This document shows, piece by piece, positions 8,198-18,500 of a stretch of DNA of 64,000 nucleotides. The first letter of the stretch is position 1. Each line of letters opens with the position of its first letter. Under the pieces are notes generated by a model. That model was not told the origin of the DNA, did not search any database, and saw only the letters and a program-made list of their open reading frames with translations. Origin of the DNA: Microbacterium salitolerans (GTDB lineage Bacteria > Actinomycetota > Actinomycetes > Actinomycetales > Microbacteriaceae); contig NZ_JAHKSH010000003.1 in assembly GCF_019720895.1 (NCBI RefSeq), positions 558,001 through 622,000 of the forward strand, in the 5' to 3' direction. A program made the translations under genes and the position numbers.

Positions 8198-9199
8198 ATG
8201 ACGATGTCCGACGAGCACGCGCGCCGCGTTCAGCGACGCGAGCGCATCGCCGCGCGCCGGCGCCGTGCCGTGGCGACGATCGCGGCGTCCTTCGCCGCGT
8301 GCGTCATGGTGGTCGCAGGCGGCGTCATGGCCGCGGGGTGGGTCGATGGGTCGGCCGCGTCCGAGACCTCGGAGACCACGGCGGTGATCCCGTCGCTGAC
8401 GACGATCGTCGAGGAGAGCATCGAGGGCATCCAGGCGTCTGCGCCGGATTCGATGCCGGAGCCCGAGGACGACGCGGAGCCGTTCTGCACCCCCGCGGTG
8501 CGGGACGCGATCGCGACGGGCGACGCCGAAGCCGTGGTCGTGGCAGCGGGTGGCGGCGAGGCCTTCCGCTCAGGTGTGGTCGACGGCCGAGCGAGCGATT
8601 GCATCTCCCTCGAGCACCCGGCGTGGGCTTGGGTCGTCGTCAACAAGCAGCGTCCCGTCGAGCCGATCGACTACGAGCCGAACTCGCTCGTCGAGCCCGA
8701 GACGTTCAGCCCCGTCGGCGGGCACCTCACGCCCGCGGCTGCGACGGCGCTCGACGAGCTGGCCTCGGCGGCGCGCGAGGCGGGCGTCGGCGAGATCGCC
8801 CTCGAGAGCGGCTATCGCTCGCACGACATGCAGGTGACGACATACGACGCGCAGGTGGGCGCGCTCGGGCAGGCTGACGCCGACCTCACCTCTGCGCGCC
8901 CCGGATACAGCGAGCACCAGCTCGGGCTCGCCGCCGACGTCGTGGCGTGCGCGGACGGATCCTGCGGAACAATCTACGACGTGGGAGCGACGCCGCAGGG
9001 GTCCTGGGTGGCCGAGAACGCGTGGAAGCACGGCTGGATCGTGCGCTACGAGGAGGGCACCACCGACACGACAGGCTACGAACCCGAGCCGTGGCACCTG
9101 CGCTACGTCGGCCAGGAGCTGGCGCGGGCCTACAGCGAGGGCGGCTACGCGACCTACGAGGAGTTCTTCGGCCTGTCCGCCGCGCCGAGCTACGAGTGA
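8198..9199 (+). CDS. VanY-type D-alanyl-D-alanine carboxypeptidase, membrane-anchored
   Basis: The protein has 333 residues. A short Arg-rich cytoplasmic start is followed by one membrane segment (about residues 26-48), a linker and a peptidase M15B/VanY domain. The zinc and catalytic motifs are clear: SEHQLGLAADV (SxHxxGxAxD) and EPWHLRYVG (ExWHxR). It should trim the terminal D-Ala from peptidoglycan stem peptides outside the membrane. The start is ATG 8198 or ATG 8204; neither has a strong ribosome site, and the upstream gene ends only 28 bases earlier. The gene converges with the ECF transporter, 22 bases apart. Confidence 0.87.
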   Translation: MTMSDEHARRVQRRERIAARRRRAVATIAASFAACVMVVAGGVMAAGWVDGSAASETSETTAVIPSLTTIVEESIEGIQASAPDSMPEPEDDAEPFCTPAVRDAIATGDAEAVVVAAGGGEAFRSGVVDGRASDCISLEHPAWAWVVVNKQRPVEPIDYEPNSLVEPETFSPVGGHLTPAAATALDELASAAREAGVGEIALESGYRSHDMQVTTYDAQVGALGQADADLTSARPGYSEHQLGLAADVVACADGSCGTIYDVGATPQGSWVAENAWKHGWIVRYEEGTTDTTGYEPEPWHLRYVGQELARAYSEGGYATYEEFFGLSAAPSYE

Positions 9200-9221
9200 G
9201 GCGCCCCGCCGTTCGCGCTGA

Positions 9222-11333
9222 CTACAGCAGGATCCCGGCGGTGAACACCGCGGCCGTCATCACGATGCCGCCGATCACGAGCACCGTGTCGGCGGCGTGC
9301 CACTGCACGGCGTGCCGCTCTGTGCGCGTCGGGAATGCCCCGAAGGCGCGGGCGTCCATGGCGAGGGCGACGCGCTCGGCATGACGGATCGCGCCCGCGA
9401 GCAGGGGGACGAGCGTGCGGGAGGCAGCCCACGGACCGCGTCCGCCGATGCCGCGTACGCGGTGGGCCGCGCGGATCACCCGCAGCTCGTGCCGGAATCG
9501 CGGAACGAACCGCAGCGCCGCGAAGGCGGCGTAGCCGATGCGATACGGCACGCGCGCGTGAGCGACGAGAGCCCGCACGATGTCGACGCCCTCGCTCGTG
9601 AGCCCGGGGATGAGCGCGAGGGCGAGCAGCGCGGCCAGTCGGAGGCCCGTCGCGAGCCCGACGGCCGGCGTGCTCCACAGGCCGAAGCCGAGCGCGAGGA
9701 TCCCGACGATCGCGGGCAGCGCGATCAGCAGCCACATCGCGACGCGGCGCGTGAACCGCGTGCCGACGAGCAGTGCGGCGTACGCGATCACGAGGAAGAT
9801 CGCGGGCGTCAGCATGTCCCGGGTGAAGACGAGGCCGATCATCGCGGGGACGACGGCGGCGAGCTTCGCGAGGGGATCGCGGACTTCGAGTGGGCGCGTG
9901 CGCGCAGAAGCGGGGGCGACGGGAGCAGGCGGCCCCGCCGAGAGCTCGATGACGTGCGTCGCGTGCTGGGCGACGAGCCGCCGATCGTGCGTCACGACGA
10001 CGATCGTCGTGCCCTCCCGTCGCAGCTCCTCGAGCATCTCGACGAGTGCGTCCGCGCGTGCGCCGTCCTGGCCGTAGAGCGGCTCGTCGAGCACCAGGAC
10101 GCCGCCGGGACGCATGGCGATCAGCGCTGTGCCGACCGACAGCCGCCGCTTCTGCCCACCCGACAGTCGGAATGGGTGATCCTCCGCGTGCTCGGCGAGA
10201 CCGAGCCGGTCGAGCATGGCGGTGACGCGCTCGTCGTCCCCGCCCGCGCTGTGGGCGAGCTCGGCGCGGACCGTGTGCGCCACGAACTGATGTTCGGGGT
10301 TCTGGAACACGAACCCGATCCGCTCCGTGCGCCGACGCGTGCGCCAGGGATCGGCGCCCGCCACCGTCACGGATCCCCTCGGCGCGCGGATCACGCCCGC
10401 CATCGCCTGGGCGAGGGTCGTCTTGCCCGCGCCGTTGGGGCCGGTGACGGCCGTGAAGGATCCGCGGGGGACCTCGGCGGCGACGACGTGCAGCACCTCG
10501 CGTCCGCTGCGCGCGATCGTGAGTCCGCAGACGGTCACGACCGGCTCGGCAGCGTCGTCGTCCCGACCCGGTGCGTCGCCCGACTCGACGGGGTGGACGC
10601 CGAGATCGTGGAGCGCCTGCCCGTGATCCCGCATCACGTCGTCGGGCGCGCCGTCGAAGGCGAGCGCGCCGTCGTGATCGAGCACGAGGAGTCGCGTCGC
10701 GAGGGGGAGCGCGACGTCGAGGTCGTGTTCGATGAGCAGGAGCGAGCGGTCGCCCGCGGCGGCGATCTCGCGCAGCGCGGAGGCGACGTCGCGCACTCCG
10801 GCCGGATCGAGATTCGCGGTCGGCTCATCGAGCACGATGAGCGGGGACTCCATCGCGAGGGCGCACGCGATCGCGAGGCGCTGACGCCCACCGCCCGACA
10901 GCGTGTCGGGATCATCGCGGCGACGCTCCCACAGCTCGACGACCCGCAGAGCCCGCTCGACGCGATCCGCGATCTCGGACACGTCGAGCAGCAGGTTCTC
11001 GAGGGCGAAGGCGACCTCGTCGTACACGGATCCGGTCACGACCTGCGCGTCCGGATCCTGGAAGACCATCGCGACGCGCGTGCTCAGATGCGCGGGCGAC
11101 GACGCGGCGACGCTCTCGCCCAGGACGACGACGTCGCCCGCCACCTCGGCGTCGATCGCGTGCGGGACGATCCCGTTCAGCGTCTGGGCGAGCGTGGACT
11201 TGCCGGCGCCGCTCGGGCCCGCGAGCAGCACGACCTCGCCGTGACCGATCGAGAACGAGACGTCGCGGATCGCGGGACGCGAGGCCCCGACGTGCGTCAC
11301 GCTCACGTGGGACAGGCGAGCGAGAGGCTCCAT
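9222..11333 (-). CDS. ECF transporter: fused EcfA-EcfA'-EcfT energizing module
   Basis: The protein has 703 residues and joins three parts usually made separately. First ATPase: GPSGAGKST near residue 38 and signature LSGGGRQRLAIA. Second ATPase: GPNGAGKTT near residue 270 and signature LSGGQKRRLSVG, with Walker B VLVLDEPLYGQD. The C-terminal ~220 residues form an EcfT-like membrane domain with several helices. The unit powers uptake of a vitamin or metal through an S component, whose gene lies 11 bases upstream in the same direction. Two-ATPase fusions occur in YkoD-type systems; the extra fusion to EcfT is less common. The start ATG 11333 follows directly on the S-component gene. Confidence 0.88.
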   Translation of the reverse strand: MEPLARLSHVSVTHVGASRPAIRDVSFSIGHGEVVLLAGPSGAGKSTLAQTLNGIVPHAIDAEVAGDVVVLGESVAASSPAHLSTRVAMVFQDPDAQVVTGSVYDEVAFALENLLLDVSEIADRVERALRVVELWERRRDDPDTLSGGGRQRLAIACALAMESPLIVLDEPTANLDPAGVRDVASALREIAAAGDRSLLLIEHDLDVALPLATRLLVLDHDGALAFDGAPDDVMRDHGQALHDLGVHPVESGDAPGRDDDAAEPVVTVCGLTIARSGREVLHVVAAEVPRGSFTAVTGPNGAGKTTLAQAMAGVIRAPRGSVTVAGADPWRTRRRTERIGFVFQNPEHQFVAHTVRAELAHSAGGDDERVTAMLDRLGLAEHAEDHPFRLSGGQKRRLSVGTALIAMRPGGVLVLDEPLYGQDGARADALVEMLEELRREGTTIVVVTHDRRLVAQHATHVIELSAGPPAPVAPASARTRPLEVRDPLAKLAAVVPAMIGLVFTRDMLTPAIFLVIAYAALLVGTRFTRRVAMWLLIALPAIVGILALGFGLWSTPAVGLATGLRLAALLALALIPGLTSEGVDIVRALVAHARVPYRIGYAAFAALRFVPRFRHELRVIRAAHRVRGIGGRGPWAASRTLVPLLAGAIRHAERVALAMDARAFGAFPTRTERHAVQWHAADTVLVIGGIVMTAAVFTAGILL

Positions 11334-11344
11334 GGGGCCGCCCG

Positions 11345-11902
11345 TCACCGCGCGACGCGTCGGCGCGGCGCCACCCCCGCGCGCTCGAGCGAGTGGCCGA
11401 TCGCGAGACCGACCATCGTCCAGACGACGGGGCCGAGCAGGGACAGTGAGACGTAGATCACGCGCGCCCACGGGGGAAGCGTCGAGAGGTCGGCCGCCAT
11501 CCACACGACGACCGCGATGACGCCGCCGATCGCGAGTGCCGAGAGCAGATAGCGCCACCACGCCCATGCCCGGTAGCGGAACGCCGCCGCGATGCCCTCC
11601 TGGATCCCGCCGAACAGCAGCGCCGTTCCGAGGAACTGCGGCGCGTACACCGGAGCGATCGCGCAGCCGACGAGGGCGGCGAGCACGTGCGTCAGCAGTG
11701 CGACCCACGGCGCGCGGAACAGCTCCTGGGCGATGATCCCGGGCAGCACGTGCACGCCGAGGAGGAAGCCGTAGAGGAACGGCACCGTCGCGAGAACGGG
11801 GATCGTCAGCCAGCCCTCGATGCCGCCGATGAGCCCCGTGGCGACGCCGATCGCGGCGCACACGAGGAGCACGCGGGTCGAGAGCGCGGCGGGCTTGGTC
11901 AC
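11345..11902 (-). CDS. ECF transporter S component (YkoE-like)
   Basis: This is a hydrophobic protein of about 185 residues with five or six predicted helices. It is the substrate-binding subunit for the fused ATPase/EcfT protein encoded immediately downstream. Sequence character and gene order resemble YkoE, the hydroxymethylpyrimidine/thiamine S component, but no TPP riboswitch is visible and the substrate is uncertain. I prefer GTG 11902: TAGGCT lies exactly 7 bases before it on the coding strand, the pattern of a leaderless actinobacterial transcript. ATG 11941 is an in-frame alternative adding 13 residues. Confidence 0.7.
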   Translation of the reverse strand: MTKPAALSTRVLLVCAAIGVATGLIGGIEGWLTIPVLATVPFLYGFLLGVHVLPGIIAQELFRAPWVALLTHVLAALVGCAIAPVYAPQFLGTALLFGGIQEGIAAAFRYRAWAWWRYLLSALAIGGVIAVVVWMAADLSTLPPWARVIYVSLSLLGPVVWTMVGLAIGHSLERAGVAPRRRVAR

Positions 11903-11979
11903 GCCTTCGAGCCTACGGGGTAAGGCGACCCTCACCGCCATGCGCCGGGTGGGGATCCGCTGGGGGTCGTGCGAGCGAG

Positions 11980-12978
11980 CTACACGCGCCGACGTCGAGG
12001 GGTGAGCCGCACGTTCGGCAACGGTGGGGCGGGGATCCGGTCTTCGTCATGCGGCCCGTCGACGACGCCGTACCTCACGTTGTCCTGCGACTCCCAGTCA
12101 TCGCGCGCCCGCTGGATCTCCTCGTGGCTGCGGCCGACGAAGTTCCACCACATGACGATGTCGTCCTCGAACGGCTCGCCGCCCAGCAGGAACAGCAGGG
12201 CGCCGTGCTCGCTCGAGACCTCGACGCCCGTGCGATGTCGCCCCACGTAGAGCAGATCGAGCTCGTGCACCTCGGTCGGCTGCCCCTCCGCACCTGCCTC
12301 GACGGCGATGTCGCCGTCGATCGCCGTGATCGCGTATTCCCATTCAGGAATGAACGGCAGGCGCACGCGAGAACCGGGCGCGAGGCGCACTTCGGCGCCC
12401 ACGATGGGGGTGTGCGTCTCGGCGGGAGATCGCACGCCGCCGAGCTCGCCGACGACGACCGTGATCTGCGGATCCGCCCCGGTCAGGGCCGGCAGCGCGA
12501 GCGACGGGAGCGACGTGTGCTGTCGGAAGTCGCGGGGTCCGTGCCGGCGCGACTCGGGAAGGGCGATCCAGAGCTGCAGGGCATCGATCGGACCCGGCTC
12601 GTCGCCGATCGAGTACTCGGAATGGCTGATGCCGTCGCCCGCCGTCATCAGGTTGAGCGCGCCGCGGCGGATGGCGACGTCGTTGCCGATCGCGTCGCGG
12701 TGTCGCACCTCGCCGACGAGCGGCCACGTCACGGTCTGCAGGCCGATGTGCGGGTGGGGATCCACGCGCATCCGCGCCACCTGCGGACCAAAGCGATCGA
12801 GGAAGCACCAGGCGCCGACCATCGGCAGGTCGCGCTGCGGGAGCGCACGGGACACGTTCATCGCCCGAATGCCCCCGAGCGGCACCTCGCGGGAGGTCAG
12901 CAGGAGCTCGCGCGGACCGTCGCAGACGACGGATCCGCCCTCGACGTGGGCCGACTGATCGACGTCGTATCGCGTCAT
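11980..12978 (-). CDS. Pirin family protein
   Basis: The protein has 332 residues and two cupin barrels. The pirin metal site is intact: HPHIGLQTVTW supplies two His ligands, and MTAGDGISHSE supplies the third His and the Glu. Pirins bind iron or another divalent metal; bacterial members act as quercetin dioxygenases, redox sensors or regulators of pyruvate metabolism, and the role here is not shown. The ATG lies 7 bases after the acetyltransferase stop, so the two are probably cotranscribed. The upstream in-frame extension overlaps that gene and is rejected. Confidence 0.9.
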   Translation of the reverse strand: MTRYDVDQSAHVEGGSVVCDGPRELLLTSREVPLGGIRAMNVSRALPQRDLPMVGAWCFLDRFGPQVARMRVDPHPHIGLQTVTWPLVGEVRHRDAIGNDVAIRRGALNLMTAGDGISHSEYSIGDEPGPIDALQLWIALPESRRHGPRDFRQHTSLPSLALPALTGADPQITVVVGELGGVRSPAETHTPIVGAEVRLAPGSRVRLPFIPEWEYAITAIDGDIAVEAGAEGQPTEVHELDLLYVGRHRTGVEVSSEHGALLFLLGGEPFEDDIVMWWNFVGRSHEEIQRARDDWESQDNVRYGVVDGPHDEDRIPAPPLPNVRLTPRRRRV

Positions 12979-12985
12979 CGCCGCG

Positions 12986-13336
12986 TCAGTCCGTGTTCGG
13001 CGTCGCCGCACCGACCGGCTGTCCGAAGGGCCAGTGCACGCGCAGGCCCTCGACGAGATGCGTCGTGAGGTGCTTCGCGTAGAACGGGCAGAGCGGCCAC
13101 AGCACCTCGTCACGCGCGATGATGTCGGCCAGCGAGCGCTCGGCGAGCACCTGGGCGTAGCCGCGACCGCGGAACGCGTTGTCGATCTCGGTGTGGACGA
13201 TCTTGATCGCGTCGCCGGACGTCTCGAACTGGGCGAATCCCGCCATCGTCGGCTCGGCCCCGAGCTCGTCGTCCCAGATCTCGTAGCGGGCCTCGGCGCG
13301 CACGACGCGGAGATGCGCCGTCGAATCAGTGCTCAT
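12986..13336 (-). CDS. Small GNAT-type N-acetyltransferase (YjdJ-like)
   Basis: The protein has 116 residues. It matches the short single-domain acetyltransferase group related to YjdJ: the acetyl-CoA loop is AFRGRGYAQVLAERSL, followed by the conserved LCPFYAKHL strand with its Cys-Pro. The substrate is unknown. The start is ATG 13336, from which the protein reads MSTDSTAHLRVV; an upstream start would add Arg-rich non-conserved residues. It is the first gene of a two-gene unit with pirin and diverges from recQ across about 100 bases that must hold both promoters. Confidence 0.82.
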   Translation of the reverse strand: MSTDSTAHLRVVRAEARYEIWDDELGAEPTMAGFAQFETSGDAIKIVHTEIDNAFRGRGYAQVLAERSLADIIARDEVLWPLCPFYAKHLTTHLVEGLRVHWPFGQPVGAATPNTD

Positions 13337-13438
13337 GCCGCCACGGTACCGGCGGATCCGGCCCGTGGACACCCTTCCCGATCAGGAGTTGTCCACAGTC
13401 CGAGAACAGGCATCAGCGGTCCCTTCTACGCTGGAGTC

Positions 13439-15418
13439 ATGACGAATCAGCCGCCGTACGACACCGCGCTCGACGACGGCTGGATCCCGCCGGAGGAGCC
13501 TCCCGAGGAGCAGTACGCCGAGTACGAGGGCGGGCCGATCGAATGGGCCGACCCGTTTGCGGGCTCGGCGACGGCGTCGGCCGCCTCCGCGCGCTCCTCT
13601 CGGTATGCGACGGGTCTCGAGGCGCTGCAGACGGTGTACGGGTTCGACGCCTTCCGCGGGGATCAGGCCGAGATCGTCGATCAGGTCATCGCCGGCGGCG
13701 ACGCCGTCGTGCTCATGCCCACCGGCGGTGGCAAGAGCGTCTGCTATCAGATCCCCGCGCTCGTTCGGGAGGGAACCGGGCTCGTCGTCTCGCCCCTCAT
13801 CGCCCTCATGCGCGATCAGGTCGACGCGCTGCGCGCGAACGGCGTGCAGGCGGCCTTCCTCAACTCGACCCAGTCGCCCGCCGAGCGCGCCGACGTCGAG
13901 CGCGCGTACATCGCCGGAGAGCTCGACCTGCTGTACGTTGCGCCCGAGCGACTCAGCGGCCAGCAGACGCGGGATCTCCTCGCACGCGGCACGCTCAGCG
14001 TCATCGCGATCGACGAGGCCCACTGCGTGAGCCAGTGGGGCCACGACTTCCGGCCCGACTACCTCACGCTCGGCGACCTCGGCTCGCAGTTCCCGGGCGT
14101 TCCGCGCCTCGCGCTGACGGCGACGGCGACGCGCGAGACCCATCGCGAGATCACCGAGCGGCTTCACCTGTCCGACGCTCGCCACTACGTCGCGAGCTTC
14201 GACCGCCCCAACATCCAGTACCGCATCGAGGCCAAGACCGATGCGCGCCGCCAGCTGCTGCAGTTCATCCGCTCGCAGCCCGAGCGCTCGGCCGGCATCG
14301 TCTACGCGCTCAGTCGCAAGTCGGTCGAACAGACGGCGACCTACCTCGCGGGGCAGGGCATCGACGCGATCCCGTATCACGCGGGCCTCGACGGCGAGAC
14401 GCGTGCGCACCATCAGGGCCGGTTCCTCCGCGAGGACGGCGTCGTCGTCGTGGCGACGATCGCGTTCGGCATGGGAATCGACAAGCCCGACGTGCGTTTC
14501 GTCGCGCACATCGACCTGCCCAAGTCCGTCGAGGGCTACTACCAGGAGACGGGGCGCGCGGGTCGGGACGGTGAGCCGAGCGTGGCGTGGATGGCATATG
14601 GCCTGGGCGATGTCGTGCAGCAGCGCCGCATGATCCAGCAGGGAGAGGGCAACCGCGCGATCCAGATGCGTCAGCAGCAGCACCTCGACGCCATGCTCGC
14701 GCTCTGCGAGACGGTGTCCTGCCGGCGGCAGAACCTGCTGGACTACTTCGGCCAGACATCGGACCCGTGCGGCAACTGCGACACCTGCCTCGAGCCGCCC
14801 CAGACCTGGGACGGGCTGATCGCGGCGCAGAAGCTCATGTCGACGATCGTGCGCCTGCAGCGAGAGCGCGGGCAGTCGTTCGGAGCCGGGCACCTCATCG
14901 ACATCCTGCGCGGGGCGTCGACGGACCGCATGCGCAAGTTCGGCCACGATCAGCTCTCGACGTACGGCGTCGGCGCCGATCTCTCCGAACAGGACTGGCG
15001 CAGCGTGATCCGGCAGCTGCTCGCGCGGGGCCTCCTCATGCCGCAGGGGGAATACAACACGCTGGGTCTCAGTGAGGGATCGGCCGGTGTGCTTCGAGGC
15101 GAGACGCCCGTCCCGCTTCGACAGGACGTCATCGGCCGGAAGTCCCGCCCCGAGCGCGCCAAGAAGTCGACGGCCGCCGACACGCTGGCGCCCGAGGACC
15201 GCGACCTGTTCGAGAAGCTGCGCGAATGGCGCGGCACCCAAGCACGTACCCAGGGAGTGCCCGCGTACGTCGTCTTCGGCGATGCGACGCTGCGTGCTCT
15301 CGCCGAGCATCGACCGTCGAGCCTGGCCGAGCTCGACGGCATCAGCGGCATCGGCGCGAGGAAGCGAGAAGCCTACGGCGCGCAGGTTCTCGAGATCGTG
15401 GGCGCGCACCGCGGCTGA
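13439..15418 (+). CDS. recQ: ATP-dependent DNA helicase RecQ
   Basis: The protein has 659 residues. It is a 3'-to-5' DNA helicase acting in recombination and replication-fork repair. Walker A is MPTGGGKSVCYQ (about residue 98), and the DEAH box is in IDEAHCVSQWGHDFRPDY. The helicase C lobe includes GRAGRDGEPS. The RQC zinc ligands are in CRRQNLLDYFG and CGNCDTC, and a HRDC domain with HRPSSLAELDGISGIG closes the protein. The first ~55 residues are acidic and Pro-rich, without conserved motifs. ATG 13439 is the natural start; longer forms would overlap the divergent acetyltransferase gene. Confidence 0.95.
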   Translation: MTNQPPYDTALDDGWIPPEEPPEEQYAEYEGGPIEWADPFAGSATASAASARSSRYATGLEALQTVYGFDAFRGDQAEIVDQVIAGGDAVVLMPTGGGKSVCYQIPALVREGTGLVVSPLIALMRDQVDALRANGVQAAFLNSTQSPAERADVERAYIAGELDLLYVAPERLSGQQTRDLLARGTLSVIAIDEAHCVSQWGHDFRPDYLTLGDLGSQFPGVPRLALTATATRETHREITERLHLSDARHYVASFDRPNIQYRIEAKTDARRQLLQFIRSQPERSAGIVYALSRKSVEQTATYLAGQGIDAIPYHAGLDGETRAHHQGRFLREDGVVVVATIAFGMGIDKPDVRFVAHIDLPKSVEGYYQETGRAGRDGEPSVAWMAYGLGDVVQQRRMIQQGEGNRAIQMRQQQHLDAMLALCETVSCRRQNLLDYFGQTSDPCGNCDTCLEPPQTWDGLIAAQKLMSTIVRLQRERGQSFGAGHLIDILRGASTDRMRKFGHDQLSTYGVGADLSEQDWRSVIRQLLARGLLMPQGEYNTLGLSEGSAGVLRGETPVPLRQDVIGRKSRPERAKKSTAADTLAPEDRDLFEKLREWRGTQARTQGVPAYVVFGDATLRALAEHRPSSLAELDGISGIGARKREAYGAQVLEIVGAHRG

Positions 15419-15598
15419 CTCACCGTTGCGGCCTCCTGAGGGCTGGCCCCATCTGGGCGTTACACCTTCGTTATCAATTCGCGATATTCAGCCTGGACAT
15501 CGCGCCGGAATACCGACAGGCTGGCCGTTGGCTGTGAAAGCCGATCGTCGTGTCCGGGTACCTATCCGGTGATCTCGACGAATGTTGATTGACGAGAG
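15419..15598 (+). promoter_or_regulatory. Probable promoter region of the surface-protein operon
   Basis: This 180-base gap is AT-rich relative to its surroundings in the middle (about 15459-15490). A weak pair TTACAC and GATATT spaced by 17 bases is one possible promoter. GGCTGGCC occurs twice, near 15441 and 15520. Nothing resembles a riboswitch I could name. Confidence 0.3.
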
Positions 15599-18500
15599 AT
15601 GGGGCTCACGTTGCGAAGGTCAGACCAAGTACAACTACCGCGCGGGGCATCGCGCTGGTTCACGAAGCGAAGGCTCGCCACCACTGCCGTCGTCACGACG
15701 GCCGCGGTCGCAGGCGCAGCGATGGGGGCGATCCCGGCCACAGCTGCCGAGACAGACGTCGCAGAGGCGGAAGGACGCCTCATCACGTTCGACGGCGGCT
15801 TTATCGACGCGAACCAGCTGGCGGCGCTCGCGCCGGCCTACTCGGCGACGCCGAGCGGCGACGCCGAGCAGTCGAGCCCGCTTGAACTCTCCCTGCTGAA
15901 CGCCCTGGACATCGACCTCGGCGACGGACTGCAGCTGTTCGGCGACAACGGCGTGCTCGAACTCGGCGCACTCGGACAGTACGCGAGCAGCGACGAGAGC
16001 TCGGCGTACGCGTCCTCGGGTCTCGTCGGAGAGGACGGGTCGATCTCGATCGGCACCGGCGATCCTTCCGAGAACGCCTACCTCGACCTCTCGCCGCTCC
16101 TCGGTCAGGCAGGCCTCGATGAGCTGCTGACCCAGGCGCGTCTGGAGCTCGGCGCGATCTCGGCCTCGGCGACAGCGGAAGCCGGTGCCGAGCCCGAGGG
16201 CGACTACCAGCTCGCCGGCGCGAACCTCATCCTCCAGAGCGACACGGTCGGCGACATCGTCACCGATCTGAACGGTGTGCTCGGGCAGGTCTCCGACCCC
16301 ATCAACGGCATCGTCGGTGACGGGGGAGTCGTCGAGAGCACGATCACCCCGCTGCTCGACACTCTGGAAGGGGTGATCAACCCGCTGCTGCTCGGCCTCG
16401 GCCAGGTGAACGACCTCGGCGTCACGGCGACGCTGGATGTCGACCTCGAGGCGGCCGTCGCTTCCGTCTTCGCCGAGCCGATCACGAGCGAAGACAGTGC
16501 GCTCACGATCGACTTCAGCACCGGTGAGATCAGCGTCGACCTCGCGAGGCTCGTCGCCGACAGCCAGGGCGGCGACTACGACGGCACGCTGAACGGCCTT
16601 CCTGCCAACACTGAGCTGCTCGGTCCCGACGTCATCCAGGCGGCACTCGACGGCGCTATCGGAAGTGTCTTCGACCAGATTCCGGCGCTCCTCGTGACGG
16701 CCGTGACGGATGCGATGAACAACGCGGATCTGCAGATCGCGATCGGCGGAGCGGTGACGCTGCTGGGCGCGCCCGTTGGCTCGATCGGCATCGACCTCGA
16801 GGGCACGCTGGGAGACTTCATCGGGGCTCCGGGCTCGGAGAACCCGTCGACGGACGTCAGCCTGGACCTCGTCGGACTGGAGGTCGGCGAGATCGTCGGC
16901 CCGATCGTCGAAGCTGTGACGAACGAGATCCTTCCGGCGCTCGTGACCCCGATCGCCGACGCGATCACCGATGAGGGCACGCTCGACACGATCTTCCGAC
17001 CGGTCGTCGAGGCTGCGAATGGACTGATCTCGCCAGTCGCCGAGCTCATCACGAACAACCTGATCTCCGCGACAGTGAACGTCAAGGAGACCGACGGCGA
17101 CTTCACGACGCCGTCTGGCTACGACGTGGGTTCCTTCACCGAGCGAGCCCTTCAGATCTCCCTCTTGCCCGCACTCGCGCAGCCGCTCGTCGAGCTCTCG
17201 CTCGGCTCGGCCACCGTGCGCGCTGCGGCTGAGGTCATCTACGACACGGCGATCACCGTGGACCCGGCGGAGGTAGAGCCGGGCCAGTCGACGACCGTCA
17301 CGGGGTCCGGCTTCGCACCGAATGAGACTGTGACGATCACGGTCGATGGTGAGGATGTCGGAACGGCGACCACCGACGACAGCGGTGCGTTCACGTTCGA
17401 GTACGACGTGCCCGCGGATGCTGCGCCTGCCACTGTCGAGGTCGTCGCAGAGGGCGACGTCTCGCAGACGCCGGCCACGGACCAGCTGATCATCGGCGAG
17501 CCCGGTGCCGAGGCTGACGTGGACGCGGATGCTTCGGTTGACGCGGATGCTTCGGTGGACGCGGATGCTTCGGTTGACGCGGATGCTTCGGTTGACGCGG
17601 ATGCTTCGGTTGACGCGGATGCTTCGGTTGACGCGGATGCTTCGGTTGACGCGGATGCTTCGGTTGACGCGGATGCTTCGGTTGACGCTGACGCTTCGGT
17701 GGACGCTGACGCCTCGGTGGACGCTGACGCCTCGGCGGATGCGGATGCTGGTGTGAACGCGAATGCGGCGGCGTCGGCGTCGGCTTCGGCCAACGCGGAT
17801 GACGACAGCAACGCGTCGGCTGAGGTCGCGGCGCAGGCTGCGGCTCTGGCGGATGCGACGTCGACGGCTTCGGCTGCGTCGAACGCGGATGCCACGGCAG
17901 CTGCGGAGTCGGCGGCCACGGCGGATGCCTCGAACGACACGACGGCGGATGTCTCGAGCGACGTGAACGCGTCGGCCGAGACGGCTGCGGACGCGGCGGC
18001 TCTGGCCGATGCGTCGTCGGCGTCGAACGCGGATGCGTCGAGTGCTGTGGAGGGCAACGCGGCGGCTGCTGCGGAGGCCGCTTCGACGGCGGACTCGTCG
18101 ATGGACGCGTCGGCGGAGGCTGCGGCGAACGCCGACAGCTCGGCGGATGCGGATGCCGGTGTGAACGCGAATGCGGCGGCGTCGGCGTCGGCTTCGGCCA
18201 ACGCGGATGACGACAGCAACGCGTCGGCTGAGGTCGCGGCGCAGGCTGCGGCTCTGGCGGATGCGACGTCGACGGCTTCGGCTGCGTCGAACGCGGATGC
18301 CACGGCAGCTGCCGAGTCGGCGGCCACGGCGGATGCCTCGAATGATGCTTCCGCGGACATCTCGAGCGAGGCGAACGCCTCGGCGCAGACGGCGGCTCAG
18401 GCTGCGGCTCTGGCCGATGCGTCGTCGGCGTCGAACGCGGATGCGTCGAGTGCGGCGGAGGGCAACGCGGCGGCTGCTGCGGAGGCCGCTTCGACAGCGG

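Noticed and set aside
9297-11456. Plus-strand open frame of about 719 codons opposite the ECF transporter gene
   Set aside because: The product is highly charged and low in complexity; the minus strand encodes a full set of ABC-transporter motifs, which settles the strand.
11903-11979. TPP riboswitch for the YkoE-like transporter
   Set aside because: The gap to the upstream pirin gene is under 80 bases and lacks the conserved TPP core; an operon or leaderless start is more likely.
15419-15598. Riboswitch upstream of the surface-protein gene
   Set aside because: A short CCGG-N8-CCGG element and some symmetry are visible, but I could not match any riboswitch consensus.
17519-17734. CRISPR-like direct repeats
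   Set aside because: The 18-bp units have no spacers and are in frame inside a coding region.
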